From contig JADFGI010000032.1 of NCBI GenBank assembly GCA_022567815.1, forward strand, positions 1 through 14,353: a stretch of DNA of 14,353 nt, written 5' to 3'. The translations under genes were made by a program, and so were the position numbers. Source of the stretch: Nitrospinota bacterium. Its GTDB lineage: Bacteria > Nitrospinota > Nitrospinia > Nitrospinales > VA-1. This document shows positions 13,276-14,353 of this stretch, in pieces. Position 1 is the first letter of the stretch. Every line of letters begins with the position of its first letter. A model generated the notes under the pieces. The model did no database searches and was not told the origin of the DNA. It saw nothing but the letters and a program-made list of their open reading frames with translations.

Positions 13276-13488
13276 TTACCCATCCTAGAGTCTAGAGAAG
13301 GTTTCGGACACTCAGGCTATTAACGTGTCAATCAATACCTGATTTTGGGTTTAGTTCTGAATAAGCGAAAAATTAAGATGTTAAAGAATTGAGAGGGGGT
13401 GGCTCGGCCCAAGACATCTTTCAAATAAATTGTTGAATTCAGTTTAGTGTAGACCTTTTTTAAACCAGGGTAAGGGAGGATCAAACTC
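13276..13488 (+). promoter_or_regulatory. Long 5' leader of the secreted-protein gene with a stem-loop
   Basis: About 207 nt lie between the predicted start and the ATG with no open frame of note. AAGATGT (13375-13381) and ACATCTT (13414-13420) are perfect 7-bp complements enclosing a G-rich stretch with GGC-TCG-GCC (13401-13409), so a compact stem is likely. I could not match it to a known riboswitch. The leader ends with ribosome-binding site GGGAGGA (13474-13480), 8 nt before the ATG. Confidence 0.5.
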
Positions 13489-13899
13489 ATGAAAAAACTC
13501 GCACTTGTTTTAATTGTAGCAGTTTCTATTTTTTGCTTTGCGGCTTCAGCTTTTGCCGGGAAAATTGCTCCGGGTCAATCAACCAGCTGTAACAATGCAA
13601 AATCTATCACTTTGGCTGTCGATGGAACTAGTAGTGCAGGTGACAGGACAAACGGCAATGCCGTGATTTGGCAATCCTCCACCTACATTACCAGTGCCAT
13701 CTCCTTGGGACCTGGCGAAGATCATGGCTTTAAAGGTGAGAGAAAAGTTGGTATGGCGAACAAACATTCCATGGGAAAAAAATCTGTTACTTTAAAACCC
13801 CAAAGCAACTTCAGCCGTGGCGATTCCATTGGGGATATCAGCGGTGAAGTAAGGATTACCAACACAGGCACGACTACTCTCAGCATAACCTGTGGCTAA
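13489..13899 (+). CDS. Small Sec-exported protein of unknown function
   Basis: Not recognised as a known family. The 136-aa product has a textbook signal peptide: MKK, a hydrophobic core to about residue 18, and AFA before a predicted cut after Ala23. The mature part of about 113 aa is rich in Gly, Ser, Thr and Asn, basic, and has alternating strand-like patterns, ending EVRITNTGTTTLSITCG. It has exactly two cysteines, Cys34 near the start and Cys135 near the end, which could join the termini by a disulfide. No lipobox is present. Strong GGGAGGA ribosome-binding site, perfect promoter and strong terminator suggest a highly expressed single-gene unit. A small beta-sandwich exported to periplasm or surface is my inference. 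Confidence 0.88.
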   Translation: MKKLALVLIVAVSIFCFAASAFAGKIAPGQSTSCNNAKSITLAVDGTSSAGDRTNGNAVIWQSSTYITSAISLGPGEDHGFKGERKVGMANKHSMGKKSVTLKPQSNFSRGDSIGDISGEVRITNTGTTTLSITCG

Positions 13900-13916
13900 T
13901 TGAACGGTTTAACAGG

Positions 13917-13950
13917 AAAAGCCGACCTGATTTTCAGGTCGGCTTTTTTT
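13917..13950. terminator. Strong bidirectional intrinsic terminator
   Basis: AAGCCGACCTGA pairs with TCAGGTCGGCTT around a TTT loop and is followed by a T-run to 13950. It ends the secreted-protein gene 18 bp past its stop. On the other strand the stem is also followed by TTTT, so it can end dnaJ, which converges from the right. Confidence 0.93.
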
Positions 13951-13990
13951 GTGCGTTATAGTTGCGATTACAAATTTTCTGGTCTGGCCG

Positions 13991-14353
13991 TTAAGGCATT
14001 AATTTTTGGAAGAAACCTTTAAGAGTATCTTTGATGGGGGTGCCGTCCAATTCGGCAAGTTCCTTTAAGAGTTTCTTTTGCTGTTTGTTCAAATGTTTTG
14101 GCGTCACCACACTCAGGTGAACCATCTGATCGCCACGGCCATGACCCCGCAAGTGAGGAATTCCCCCACCGGCAATCCTTAACGTTTCTCCTGATTGCAC
14201 CCCAGGCTTGATGGAAATAATTTTTGTTTTATCCTCATCCAATAATGGAATTTCGATTTCCCCCCCCAGAGCCGCGTGGGAAAAAGTTAAAGGCAGACGG
14301 CAATGAATATCGTATCCCTCCCGATGAAAGTGTTCATGCGCTTCCATGTGAAT
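13991..14353 (-). CDS. dnaJ: Chaperone DnaJ, C-terminal part, cut by window edge
   Basis: Hsp40 co-chaperone that delivers unfolded proteins to DnaK and stimulates its ATPase. Only the last 120 codons are visible; the J domain, Gly/Phe region and any zinc fingers lie beyond 14353. Seen: HEHFHREGYDIHCRLPLTF and SHAALGGEIEIPLLD, the conserved C-terminal domain II start, then GVQSGETLRIAGGGIP, HLRGHGRGDQMVHLSVVTP and a helical tail LNKQQKKLLKELAEL, ending GFFQKLMP. These match DnaJ rather than small J-proteins, although CbpA cannot be fully excluded without the front half. The ATG at 14347 is internal, since coding sequence continues to the window edge. It converges on the secreted-protein gene and shares its terminator. 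Confidence 0.93.
   Translation of the reverse strand: MHMEAHEHFHREGYDIHCRLPLTFSHAALGGEIEIPLLDEDKTKIISIKPGVQSGETLRIAGGGIPHLRGHGRGDQMVHLSVVTPKHLNKQQKKLLKELAELDGTPIKDTLKGFFQKLMP

Overview
The window comes from the chromosome of a diderm bacterium. It holds an LPS-export operon (lptC-lptA-lptB) fused to an rpoN-hpf-ptsN-ptsI block. This order is familiar from Proteobacteria, and forms of it occur in deltaproteobacterial and Nitrospinota-like lineages. Base composition looks moderate, perhaps in the mid-40s percent GC by eye. A eukaryotic-type UTP-glucose-1-phosphate uridylyltransferase and environmental-type intergenic repeats fit an uncultivated, probably aquatic lineage. Nitrospinota or a deltaproteobacterial relative is my guess, not a demonstrated assignment. 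No tRNA, rRNA, CRISPR array, transposase or prophage gene was seen.

Layout. From 1 to 9017 everything reads leftward. In transcription order the genes are nnr (7461-9017), tsaE (6868-7353), lptC (6369-6791), lptA (5775-6350), lptB (5023-5745), rpoN (3570-5006), hpf (3146-3475), ptsN (2639-3103), ptsI (771-2558) and the start of metK (1-584, cut by the window edge). Hairpins separate nnr from tsaE. A strong match to a sigma-54 (-24/-12) promoter lies just upstream of lptC, so the operon encoding sigma-54 may itself be read by sigma-54. lptCAB-rpoN is tightly spaced; the later genes have gaps of 42 to 186 bp.

From 9018 to 10835 is the most unusual stretch. Two leftward paralogous genes of unknown function (9136-9756 and 10144-10734) share about 44 of 101 residues without gaps in their C-terminal halves. 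They are separated by 387 bp filled with palindromic, REP-like sequence, and short tandem repeats flank the downstream copy. The downstream copy has its own near-consensus promoter with a perfect dyad over the predicted start site.

From 10836 to 12954 a rightward UGPase gene converges on a leftward TVP38/TMEM64-type membrane protein. After a 534-bp gene-free region comes a small Sec-exported protein (13489-13899). It has a perfect-consensus sigma-70 promoter, a leader of about 200 nt with a predicted stem, and a strong bidirectional terminator shared with the convergent 3' end of dnaJ (13991-14353, partial).

How they fit together. The main cluster joins envelope biogenesis (LptC/A/B), sigma-54, ribosome hibernation (HPF) and a nitrogen-type PTS branch (EI plus EIIA-Ntr). 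HPr, HPr kinase, RapZ and any sugar permease are absent here, so the PTS proteins look regulatory rather than for sugar uptake. nnr and tsaE are housekeeping genes often found together.
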